Origin: Methylocystaceae bacterium
GTDB lineage: Bacteria > Pseudomonadota > Alphaproteobacteria > Rhizobiales > Beijerinckiaceae
Assembly: GCA_003152255.1 (NCBI GenBank)
Contig: PLZT01000203.1
Coordinates: 46,022 to 51,892, forward strand
Direction: 5' to 3'
DNA length: 5,871 nt
Shown here: positions 1-5,871 of the stretch, piece by piece
Layout of the letters: each line of letters opens with the position of its first letter
How positions within the stretch are numbered: the first letter of the stretch is position 1
Position numbers and translations under genes: made by a program
Notes under the pieces: generated by a model
The model's database searches: none
Seen by the model: the letters and a program-made list of their open reading frames with translations, nothing else
What the model was told of the DNA's origin: nothing

Positions 1-932
1 GTCCGGGCCGTAAAGCCGCCGTCCCGGTCAAATCGAAGCGGTTGGCCCTGTCGGCGGACGAATCCTTCGACGGCGCCATCGGGCGCATTCTTGGCGACTG
101 TCTCGATCACTTCGCGGTTAATATTCCGGCGTTGCGCCAGACCGGCGACGCGGAAGCGGTGCATCAACTGCGGGTCGCGTTGCGGCGCTTGCGCGCCTTC
201 CTCGGATTGCTCAAGCGCGTCGTTCCGGCGAACCCGGAACTGGCGAACGCCGCGACGCGCGCGAGGATCATCGCCAGCGCGCTCGGCGAGGCGCGCGACT
301 GGCATGTGCTTCGAGACGGTCTGGAGCGGGGGCCTCGCGAGTTTCTGCGGGAGGAGCCCGGTTTCTTCGCGCTGCTCGACGCGGTGGAACTGCGTCGTTT
401 GCGCGCCCTGGAAGCCGCGCGCGCGATGATCGTCGCGCCGACGACGCAGCAGTTCGTGCGCGAGTTGCGCGGCCTTATTTCGCGCCGGGCGTGGCGCGAG
501 GGATCGAGGGGGCTGGAGGGGAAGGGATCGGCGCGGGCTTTCGCCGCAAAAGCGCTGAATCGTCTGCACAAGCGCGCCGTCAAACGCTGCGAAGGGGTCG
601 CCGACTTGGAGCCGGAGCAGCGGCATAAGGCCCGCATCGCGCTCAAGAAGGCGCGCTACGCGGCGGAGTTTTTCGAGAGCTTGTTTTGCCAGAAAGCCGC
701 CCGGGCCTATTTGCGCGGCCTCGCGACTATCCAGGATCAACTCGGCGAGGACAATGATCGGCGGACGGCGGCCCGGTTGCTGAGCGAGATCACGGCGGAG
801 GACGCCAGCAAGGAGACGTTGCGCGCCATCTGTTTTCTGCGCGGCTGGCGGGCGCAAGCGCAACAGCGTGGTCTCATCGCGATGGAAGAAAGCGAGAGAC
901 GTTTGCGCCGGCTCAAGCCGTTCTGGCGTTAG
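1..932 (+). CDS. CHAD domain protein, C-terminal part of a probable CYTH-CHAD protein (5' end outside window)
   Basis: The reading frame (first full codon at position 3) is open from the left edge to the TAG at 930-932, giving 309 visible residues. A TTG at 42 could be read as a start, but it has no ribosome binding site. The residues before it (PVKSKRLAL) resemble the linker between CYTH and CHAD domains, so the true start very probably lies upstream. CHAD domains are all-alpha and built from two related helical halves with conserved His and basic residues. Here the first half carries VHQLRVALRRLRAF (visible residues about 53-66) and the second RHKARIALKKARYAAEFF (about 207-224), with further His near 101 and 189 and a QDQLGEDNDRR segment near 244. 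Known CHAD domains bind inorganic polyphosphate; attached CYTH domains are triphosphate tunnel enzymes that hydrolyse triphosphate or polyphosphate. The protein is probably cytoplasmic, as no membrane segment is visible. The CHAD assignment is firm; the CYTH half is inferred. Confidence 0.88.
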   Translation, partial: PGRKAAVPVKSKRLALSADESFDGAIGRILGDCLDHFAVNIPALRQTGDAEAVHQLRVALRRLRAFLGLLKRVVPANPELANAATRARIIASALGEARDWHVLRDGLERGPREFLREEPGFFALLDAVELRRLRALEAARAMIVAPTTQQFVRELRGLISRRAWREGSRGLEGKGSARAFAAKALNRLHKRAVKRCEGVADLEPEQRHKARIALKKARYAAEFFESLFCQKAARAYLRGLATIQDQLGEDNDRRTAARLLSEITAEDASKETLRAICFLRGWRAQAQQRGLIAMEESERRLRRLKPFWR

Positions 933-998
933 TCGCCGCGATATCCCAGTAGAGCACTCATTTTGCGCGCTCAGCCATGCGAGGCGGCGAGACACGCT

Positions 999-1014
999 GT
1001 GACATAAATGTCAC
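999..1014. promoter_or_regulatory. Perfect 7-bp inverted repeat, putative transcription-factor operator
   Basis: GTGACAT and ATGTCAC are exact reverse complements separated by AA. The two-base spacer is too short for an RNA hairpin loop at full pairing, so a dimeric DNA-binding protein is the more natural reader. The centre lies about 40 bases upstream of the -10-like TAATAAT box and 133 bases upstream of the ATG at 1140, a reasonable place for an activator or repressor of the downstream unit. It does not match the CRP/FNR spacing (TGTGA-N6-TCACA or TTGAT-N4-ATCAA), and I cannot name the regulator. Confidence 0.5.
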
Positions 1015-1045
1015 GACGATGGAGAATCTTAGCGCAACGTCAGAG

Positions 1046-1052
1046 TAATAAT
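1046..1052 (+). promoter_or_regulatory. Possible -10 box (TAATAAT)
   Basis: An AT-rich TAATAAT stands out in a GC-rich background, 88 bases upstream of the ATG at 1140. Spacing to a -35 would fall near 1023-1030 (GAGAATCT), which matches the consensus poorly. The call rests only on composition and position. Confidence 0.25.
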
Positions 1053-1139
1053 TGTTTCATCGCACAACGCCGCTTAACCTTTCGCTGACGAATAGTGACT
1101 GCTCGAATCTCCTCCCGGCTTTTTGGCTGAACCGAAGCA

Positions 1140-1490
1140 ATGCACGCTTGGCGCCGATGCTTGACCGCGCTCTCTCTCGCTATCGCGCTTATCATCGCGG
1201 GGCAGGGGAGGGTAAGTCACGCCCACGGTCTGACCTTCGGGGGCGTCTCGGCCAGCGAGAAGGCGGATTGCCGGGACCACGAGGGCGGCGTTCCGCCCGC
1301 CGAGCGCGGCCACGGAGCCGATTGCGGCCTTTGTCAGTTTTGCGGCGGGTTGCATGTGTTGGCGTCGCCGCCGCTGCTCATTCTTTCCAACCCGATTGAA
1401 ACGCGCGCGGTCTTTGTCAAATCGCCGTGGCGGTATCCGTATCAGCCCGCGCAGGCCCAACGCGCGAGAGCCCCGCCGCTTTTCGGCTGA
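1140..1490 (+). CDS. Small secreted Cys/His-rich protein, DUF2946 type
   Basis: This gene encodes 116 residues. The N-terminus is a typical Sec signal peptide: a basic start (MHAWRR), a hydrophobic core at about 8-20, and a likely cleavage after SHA near residue 28, so the mature part should be periplasmic. It carries clustered metal-ligand residues: C44 and H47 (CRDH), H58, then C62-x2-C65-x2-C68 (CGLCQFC) and H72. Length, Cys/His spacing and a C-terminal R-A-P-P stretch fit the DUF2946 family, which I recall beside TonB-dependent copper receptors and copper chaperones. No biochemical function is established for the family that I know of. Periplasmic metal binding or handover is inferred. 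The start is chosen because it gives the signal peptide; the ribosome binding site is weak (GAAG at 1134-1137, only two bases from the ATG). It lies 121 bases ahead of the receptor gene on the same strand. Confidence 0.75.
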   Translation: MHAWRRCLTALSLAIALIIAGQGRVSHAHGLTFGGVSASEKADCRDHEGGVPPAERGHGADCGLCQFCGGLHVLASPPLLILSNPIETRAVFVKSPWRYPYQPAQAQRARAPPLFG

Positions 1491-1611
1491 GTTCGCCAAA
1501 CGCGCCCGCGCGGCGCGGCCCCCACCGTGTACGGAGTTTCATGCGCCGCTGATTCGCCACAAGCGAGCCGCGCGCCGTCCCGCCAAGCTTCGGCGGACAA
1601 GAGGTTCACCG
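1491..1611 (+). other. Spacer between the DUF2946 gene and the receptor gene
   Basis: The spacer is very GC-rich and Arg/Pro/Ala-like in every frame, with no good small gene. The receptor frame is open back through it to 1354, but that extension is Arg-rich, overlaps the DUF2946 gene out of frame and lacks a signal peptide. An imperfect hairpin (GTC-c-CGCC at 1577-1584 against GGCG-GAC at 1592-1598) sits just before the receptor ribosome binding site and could influence its translation. No terminator or promoter is obvious, so co-transcription with the upstream gene is plausible. Confidence 0.45.
1599..1604 (+). promoter_or_regulatory. Ribosome binding site of the receptor gene
   Basis: AAGAGG lies seven bases before the ATG at 1612. 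It fixes the start there rather than at the upstream in-frame ATG at 1354, in agreement with the signal peptide that begins at 1612. Confidence 0.75.
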
Positions 1612-4059
1612 ATGACAGCAATTCGTTTCACCCGCGACGCTAGCCTTGGCTCGATCAGCGCGTTCGCTCTCTGTCTGGCGCTCGGCGCGCCTGTCGCGCT
1701 CGCGCAAGAAGTTCTGCCGACCATCGAGGTCGGCAGAAAGACCACCACTCCGTCGGCCGCCCGTTCCCCCGCCCCCGCGCCAAAGCCAAAGCCTAAGCCC
1801 GCGCCGGTCATCGCCCGGACAGAGCCAATACCGCACCCCGTCAACGCGCCGCTCGCCCAGCCGAAGGCGCCCGGCGAAGTAGCGTCGAGCTTGAGAGTTT
1901 ACACCGAGAAGGAGGTCACGGACCGCATCTACGCGCAGCCCGGAGAAGCGTTGGAAATCGTTCCCGGCCTCGTCATCGCCCAGCACAGCGGCGCCGGCAA
2001 GGCCAACCAATATTTTCTGCGCGGCTTCGCGCTCGATCACGGCTACGATATTGGCCTGACGCTCGACGGCATGCCCATCAACCAGATGTCGCACGTCCAC
2101 AGCAACGGCTATGCCGACGCCAATTTCCTGATGCCGGAACTGCTCAGCGACATGGTGGTCCGCAAGGGGCCCTATTACGCCGAGGAGGGCACCATCTTCT
2201 CGTCGGTGGGCTCGGTCCACATGCAATATGTCGACAAGCTGCGCGAAGGTTTCGTCAATGTGTCTGGCGGCAGTTTCGCTTATGCCGACGCGAAGGTCGC
2301 CAAATCATGGGCGCTGGGCGATGGCGAATTGCTCGCCGCGCTCGAGTGGAACAGCTACAACGGCCCGTGGGAGCGGCCCGACGAAGAGCGCAAGATCAAC
2401 GGCGTCGCGCGCTGGAGCACGGGCACGCAGGAAAATGGCTTCTCCATCACCGGCATGGCCTATTCGAACCATTATTTCGCCACCGACCAGATTCCCTATA
2501 CCGACGTCGCGTTAGGGCTGATGTCGCGTTGGGGCACGGAAGATCCAACCGACGGCGGCAACGCCTCGCGCTACAGCCTCTCGGCGCGCTGGAGCGAAAC
2601 CAACAAGAACGATTGGTCGCGCGTCGAAGCCTTCTTCATTCACAACGACACGAATCTCTACGACGACTTCACCTATCAGCTCGCCAATCCTGTTACTGGC
2701 CTCGCCGCCGGGACGGGAACCGGTCTTGGCGATCAATCCCATCAGTTCGACCACCGCCAGCAATTTGGCTTCAACCTCCTGCATGGCTGGAAATATAATT
2801 TCCAGTCGGTGCCATTCGAAACGCGCGTCGGCCTGCAGTCGCTCAATGATTTCATCCACAACGGCAATGGCGATTCATTCCAGCGCCAGCAGTACGACTT
2901 CATTACCGACAACTGGCTGAAGGAGTCCTACCTCTCCCCTTGGACCGACACGACCCAGTTCTGGTTGCCTTGGCTGCGCACGACCGAGGGCTTGCGGCTC
3001 GATTGGGTGTTCGGCTCCGTGAACAATGTCATGAACCCCTTGCTGGCGCAGGGCTCATACCCGCCTCCCGGCACGCCGTATTATCTCGGCAGTTTCAACA
3101 ATGGCCAATTGGGGCGCATCTTCACCAGTCCGAAGGTCGGTCTCGTGCTTGGTCCCTTCAACAACACCGAATATTTTCTGAACTTCGGCGAGGGGCTGCG
3201 GGCCGAGGACATCCGCGGCGCGACCAATCATTATACGACCGACGGCACCCAATACACCTATATTCCAAACGTCCAGTTGCTGACCAAGACGCGCGGCGCC
3301 GAAACCGGCTTCCGCTCCAAGCCGATCGAGGGGCTCGAAACGGGCCTCAGCTTGTTCTGGCAGGACTTCGACGCGGAACAGCAGTTCAATGCCGACAGCG
3401 GCACCAGCGTATATGGCCGTCCGGGACGACGCCTGGGCTTCGAATGGACAACTAAATATGCATACAACGACTGGGTGCGTTTCGACGGCGAAGTGACCGG
3501 AACTCACGCGCGGTTCAAGGGTTTCGATACGATAGAAGCTGTGAATTTCGCGACCTACCTCTCTGGCGGGCCCGGCAGCGATGGAGGCTTGTGGCCGTTG
3601 GGCCTTTTGGGCACGAAACCGGGCAACTATCTGACGCTCGCGCCGGTCTGGGTCGCCACTGGCGGCATTGAGTTCGGCGAGAAGACCGGCTGGTTCAGCA
3701 GGCTGAGCTATCGCTATTTCGGCGCGCGTCCGCTGACCGAGGATGGCCAAATCCAGTCTCCGGCCACCGGCACGTTGAACGCGCGCGTCGGCTATCGCTT
3801 CACCAATGGCTGGAAGATTGTGCTGGACGGCTTCAACATCGCGAATTCCCGCTCCGACATGATCGACTATGCGGCCAATGTCTTCGGCAGGCAGGATTTT
3901 GCGTTGTTCCCAGGCTATACGGGCGGCAGCAGCCTTGGCATCGCGCAACGCGTGTTCAAACCGATCGATCCGCCGGCGTTCCGCATCACCATCTCCGGAC
4001 CGCTGTCGTTCGATGGGACGCCGACTTCGCTGCCGTTCGCGGACGACGTTCATCATTAA
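1612..4059 (+). CDS. TonB-dependent outer-membrane receptor, possible copper or copper-chelate importer
   Basis: This is a complete 815-residue protein. It has a Sec signal peptide (about 1-31, cleavage near ALA-Q), a TonB-box-like LPTIEV at 35-40, a Pro/Ala/Lys-rich linker (about 46-88, including PKPKPKPAP), a plug domain (about 95-210) and a 22-strand-type barrel over the remainder. Plug hallmarks are PGEALEIVPGLVIAQHSG at 110-127, QYFLRGF at 133-139, LTLDGMPIN at 149-157 and the segment MSHVHSNGYAD at 159-169. The last barrel strand appears to be FRITISGPLSF (790-800), followed by a 15-residue tail ending in VHH. Such receptors import scarce metal complexes, haem or vitamins using energy from TonB-ExbBD, none of which is encoded here. 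The Met/His-rich plug loop and the DUF2946 neighbour suggest copper, but no CxxxM motif like that of OprC is visible, so the substrate stays open. The family call is very secure. Confidence 0.93.
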   Translation: MTAIRFTRDASLGSISAFALCLALGAPVALAQEVLPTIEVGRKTTTPSAARSPAPAPKPKPKPAPVIARTEPIPHPVNAPLAQPKAPGEVASSLRVYTEKEVTDRIYAQPGEALEIVPGLVIAQHSGAGKANQYFLRGFALDHGYDIGLTLDGMPINQMSHVHSNGYADANFLMPELLSDMVVRKGPYYAEEGTIFSSVGSVHMQYVDKLREGFVNVSGGSFAYADAKVAKSWALGDGELLAALEWNSYNGPWERPDEERKINGVARWSTGTQENGFSITGMAYSNHYFATDQIPYTDVALGLMSRWGTEDPTDGGNASRYSLSARWSETNKNDWSRVEAFFIHNDTNLYDDFTYQLANPVTGLAAGTGTGLGDQSHQFDHRQQFGFNLLHGWKYNFQSVPFETRVGLQSLNDFIHNGNGDSFQRQQYDFITDNWLKESYLSPWTDTTQFWLPWLRTTEGLRLDWVFGSVNNVMNPLLAQGSYPPPGTPYYLGSFNNGQLGRIFTSPKVGLVLGPFNNTEYFLNFGEGLRAEDIRGATNHYTTDGTQYTYIPNVQLLTKTRGAETGFRSKPIEGLETGLSLFWQDFDAEQQFNADSGTSVYGRPGRRLGFEWTTKYAYNDWVRFDGEVTGTHARFKGFDTIEAVNFATYLSGGPGSDGGLWPLGLLGTKPGNYLTLAPVWVATGGIEFGEKTGWFSRLSYRYFGARPLTEDGQIQSPATGTLNARVGYRFTNGWKIVLDGFNIANSRSDMIDYAANVFGRQDFALFPGYTGGSSLGIAQRVFKPIDPPAFRITISGPLSFDGTPTSLPFADDVHH

Positions 4060-4080
4060 TGAATGCGCGGACAGCCCAAG

Positions 4081-4097
4081 CGGCGCGGGGCGCGCCG
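4081..4097. repeat. Perfect hairpin in the convergent intergenic region
   Basis: CGGCGCG (4081-4087) and CGCGCCG (4091-4097) pair perfectly around a GGG loop, 21 bases after the receptor stop codon. No T-run follows on the plus strand. It could act as a 3'-end stabilising structure of the receptor mRNA or as part of a tandem terminator. It may also be chance in very GC-rich DNA. Confidence 0.35.
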
Positions 4098-4120
4098 ACT
4101 TCAGGCAAGAAACATTCGGC

Positions 4121-4151
4121 GGGAGCGGCGGCGAAGCCGCTCCCTTTGTCT
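4121..4151. terminator. Probable intrinsic terminator shared by converging genes
   Basis: GGGAGCGGC (4121-4129) and GCCGCTCCC (4136-4144) form a perfect nine-pair stem with a GGCGAA loop. On the plus strand TTTGTCT follows, a modest U-rich tail. On the minus strand the hairpin begins eight bases after the TAA of the acyl-ACP synthetase gene, and its downstream side reads into TGTTTCTT after a few bases. Position between two converging genes and stem strength support a bidirectional terminator, although neither T-tract is ideal. Confidence 0.65.
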
Positions 4152-4152
4152 C

Positions 4153-5871
4153 TTACGTCGCCTGGATTCCATCGCCCTTAATGCGTCCCAGCAGCCCATT
4201 GGGCACGCGCGGCGTTGGCAGGATGTAGCGGCCGCGTTCGCGCACCATTTTGGTCGCGGCGGCGAAATCCAGCTTGCCCGAGCCGAGCAGAGGAAGGCTC
4301 TCGACGATCATCACCTCGGCCGGAATCATCAGATCGGCGGCGCCCTTGGCCTTGGCGAAGCTTTGAAAATCGGCGCGCGTCGCCCAGGATTCCTGCGTGA
4401 CCAGCACGATGCGCTCGCCCTTGCGCGGGTCGACCTCGGTCGTCGCCGCGCTTAGCGACTTGGGCCACAGTTCCGCGGCGAGGGCCTCGACGGCGGCGAG
4501 CGAGACCATCTCGCCGCCGATCTTGGCGAAACGCTTGGCCCGGCCCTTGATCGACACGAAGCCATGCTCGTCGATCGCGACAATGTCGCCGGTGTCGTGC
4601 CAGCCGTCCTTGGGCGGCTCCAGCACGCCGGGATTTTCGGCCCGAAGATAGCCGAGCATGACATTCGGCCCGCGCACGAAGAGCCTGCCGCCGCCGTCGA
4701 TTCCCGCGACCGGCTCGAGCCGGCTTTCGACGCCCGGCATCAGCCGTCCGACCGTCCCGAATTTGTTGAACATCGGCGTGTTCAGCGCCAGCACCGGGGC
4801 CGTTTCGGTGACGCCATATCCCTCCAGAATGCGCACGCCGAATTTCTCGCTCCAAACCGCGCGCGTTCCTTCCTTGACCGGCTCCGCGCCGGCGACGACA
4901 TAGCGGATCGAACGGAAGTCATAGGCGTTGGCGGAGCGCGCATAGCCGGCGAGGAAAGTGTCGGTGCCGAACAATATCGTGGCGTTGGAGGCGTAAACCA
5001 GCTCCGGCACGATGCGATAATGCAGCGGGGAAGGGTAAAGATAGATCGGCACGCCGGAGACGAGCGGCAGAACGAAGCCGACCGTCAGCCCGAAACAATG
5101 GAAGATCGGCAGCACGTTGAACACTTTGTCCTCGCGCCCGAAGTCGATGCGCGCCGCCGCCTGAGCCGCGTTGGTCAGCATGTTCTTGTGCGAAAGCGCG
5201 ACGCCCTTGGGCGTGCCTTCGGAGCCCGAGGTGAACAGGATCGCCGCCATGTCGGTCGGAAGGCGCCGGGCCAGCGGCCGCTTATGCGTCAGCAGCGCGC
5301 GCAACTTGTCCTTTTGCGTCACGCTATCGCGCAAATCCTCCAGATAAATCAGCTCCACATCCGATTCGAGCGCGGCGACGAGTTTTTCCAGCCGGCCTTT
5401 TTCGATGAAGGCGCGCGAGGTGACGACGCTCTGCACCCGTGCGGCTTTGAGGCCCGCGAGAATATTGGTCGCGCCGGCGGTGAAATTGAGCATCGCCGGC
5501 ACGCAGCCGGCCGAATACAAGGCCAGCAGCGCCACGCCCGCGCCATTGGCGTTGGGAACGAGGAGGCCGACCGCTTCTCCGGGGGCGACCAGGGGCGAGA
5601 GCTTTTCCGCCAGCACCCGCGCGCCGATCAGCAATTTGCGATAGCTCAGCTTGCCGCCCACCGGATCTTGCAGCGCGATGCGGGCATAGCCATGCTCGCG
5701 CGCGGCGTCCACCACCGCCTTGAACAAAGTGCGATCGGCATTGGTCGTGCGGAAGACGAGGTCCGACATGATCTGATACAGCGCCGAGCCGGCGGCGTGC
5801 CGCCGCGCCTTGCCCTTCAGTTTCTCGTCGACGGCGAGCGACGCCGGCTCCAGCACGGTCAGCGTGAACTT
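4153..5871 (-). CDS. aas: Aas-type acyl-ACP synthetase / 2-acylglycerophosphoethanolamine acyltransferase, C-terminal part (5' end outside window)
   Basis: The frame is open to the right edge, giving 572 visible residues up to the TAA at 4153-4155. The first residues (KFTLTVLEPASLAVDEKLKG, then a basic helix and ALYQIMSDLVF) look like the end of a PlsC-type acyltransferase domain and the linker of Aas, so the GTG at 5856 is not the real start. The rest is a complete AMP-forming acyl-activating domain: P-loop FTSGSEGTPKG (about 213-223), EGYGVTETAP (about 350-359), WHDTGD (about 424-429), hinge IKGRAKRFAKIGGE (about 441-454) and the catalytic Lys of LLGSGKLDF (about 533). All catalytic motifs are intact. 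Aas activates fatty acids onto acyl carrier protein and re-acylates lysophosphatidylethanolamine at the inner membrane, repairing phospholipids. In alphaproteobacteria it is often fused behind an LplT-like transporter domain; whether that is so here cannot be seen. It converges on the receptor gene. Confidence 0.85.
   Translation of the reverse strand, partial: KFTLTVLEPASLAVDEKLKGKARRHAAGSALYQIMSDLVFRTTNADRTLFKAVVDAAREHGYARIALQDPVGGKLSYRKLLIGARVLAEKLSPLVAPGEAVGLLVPNANGAGVALLALYSAGCVPAMLNFTAGATNILAGLKAARVQSVVTSRAFIEKGRLEKLVAALESDVELIYLEDLRDSVTQKDKLRALLTHKRPLARRLPTDMAAILFTSGSEGTPKGVALSHKNMLTNAAQAAARIDFGREDKVFNVLPIFHCFGLTVGFVLPLVSGVPIYLYPSPLHYRIVPELVYASNATILFGTDTFLAGYARSANAYDFRSIRYVVAGAEPVKEGTRAVWSEKFGVRILEGYGVTETAPVLALNTPMFNKFGTVGRLMPGVESRLEPVAGIDGGGRLFVRGPNVMLGYLRAENPGVLEPPKDGWHDTGDIVAIDEHGFVSIKGRAKRFAKIGGEMVSLAAVEALAAELWPKSLSAATTEVDPRKGERIVLVTQESWATRADFQSFAKAKGAADLMIPAEVMIVESLPLLGSGKLDFAAATKMVRERGRYILPTPRVPNGLLGRIKGDGIQAT

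Larger units (their letters stand above)
933..1139. other. Intergenic region with probable promoter of the DUF2946-receptor unit
   Basis: This 207-base gap holds no convincing gene. Its left part has distant complementary arms (TCGCCGC at 933-939, GCGGCGA at 984-990), but there is no T-run, so I do not call a terminator for the CHAD gene. The right half is clearly more AT-rich than the surrounding coding DNA and contains the 999-1014 palindrome and a TAATAAT box at 1046-1052. That is what a regulated promoter would look like. No hexamer close to the TTGACA consensus lies 16-18 bases upstream of the -10-like box, which fits an activator-dependent or weak promoter, or means that the start site is elsewhere. 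Confidence 0.5.

Noticed and set aside
933..990. Terminator after the CHAD gene from arms TCGCCGC and GCGGCGA
   Set aside because: The loop would be 44 bases and no T-run follows, so chance pairing is as likely.
998..1015. CRP/FNR-type site at the palindrome
   Set aside because: The half-sites TGTGA and TCACG are eight bases apart instead of six for CRP, and the FNR TTGAT/ATCAA halves are absent.
977..1048. 23-codon plus-strand frame spanning the palindrome, a possible leader peptide
   Set aside because: There is no ribosome binding site before the ATG, the peptide shows no attenuator-like codon run, and the palindrome and -10-like box overlap it.
1074..1499. 141-codon minus-strand frame opposite the DUF2946 gene
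   Set aside because: It is low-complexity and basic, and its plus-strand partner has a signal peptide and a Cys/His motif that make sense.
1577..1598. Riboswitch or attenuator before the receptor
   Set aside because: Only a short imperfect stem is visible and no known riboswitch core was recognised; it is mentioned only within the spacer description.
1354..1611. In-frame upstream extension of the receptor from an ATG at 1354
   Set aside because: The extension is Arg-rich, overlaps the DUF2946 gene out of frame and would bury the signal peptide that begins at 1612. A good ribosome binding site (AAGAGG) precedes 1612.
1606..2226. 206-codon minus-strand frame over the receptor N-terminal region
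   Set aside because: It is a composition-driven shadow of the receptor gene, with no domain and no ribosome binding site of its own.
3055..4056. Long 333-codon minus-strand frame inside the receptor gene
   Set aside because: Its product is Arg/Ala-rich with no recognisable domain, and the plus-strand receptor explains the same bases. Long antisense frames are common in GC-rich genes.
4178..4855. 225-codon minus-strand frame inside the acyl-ACP synthetase gene
   Set aside because: It is Arg-rich out-of-frame translation of a region that encodes intact adenylation motifs in the true frame.

Overview
The window looks like a GC-rich alphaproteobacterial chromosome segment, probably Hyphomicrobiales. 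This rests on the strongly G/C-biased third codon positions and on protein sequences that read like Rhizobiales versions of their families. A methanotroph or close relative would suit a copper-related reading of the centre, but no methanotrophy gene is present, so that is only a guess.

Layout, left to right. (1) Positions 1-932, plus strand: the 3' part of a CHAD-domain gene. Its frame is open to the left edge and the residues there resemble the linker that joins a CYTH domain to CHAD, so this is probably the back half of a CYTH-CHAD polyphosphate/triphosphate protein. (2) Positions 933-1139: a 207-base intergenic region, more AT-rich in its right half, with one perfect inverted repeat (GTGACAT-AA-ATGTCAC) and a weak -10-like box. 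It is a likely regulated promoter for what follows. (3) Positions 1140-1490: a small secreted Cys/His protein of the DUF2946 type. (4) Positions 1612-4059: a full-length 815-residue TonB-dependent outer-membrane receptor with a signal peptide, TonB box, Pro/Lys-rich linker, plug and beta-barrel. (5) Positions 4060-4152: two hairpins; the one nearer the minus-strand gene probably terminates both converging transcripts. (6) Positions 4153-5871, minus strand: the C-terminal part of an Aas-type acyl-ACP synthetase / lysophospholipid acyltransferase. The acyl-activating domain is complete, and the first visible residues are the end of the preceding acyltransferase domain.

The functional centre is the pair 1140-4059: a small exported metal-ligand-rich protein followed by an outer-membrane importer on the same strand, with an operator-like palindrome upstream. 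DUF2946 genes are known to me mainly next to TonB-dependent copper receptors and copper chaperones, so copper or copper-chelate uptake is the leading hypothesis. The sequence itself does not prove the substrate. The flanking genes (polyphosphate-related and phospholipid repair) look like unrelated housekeeping functions. I found no mobile element, CRISPR array, tRNA or rRNA, and nothing that I can defend as a wholly new system.
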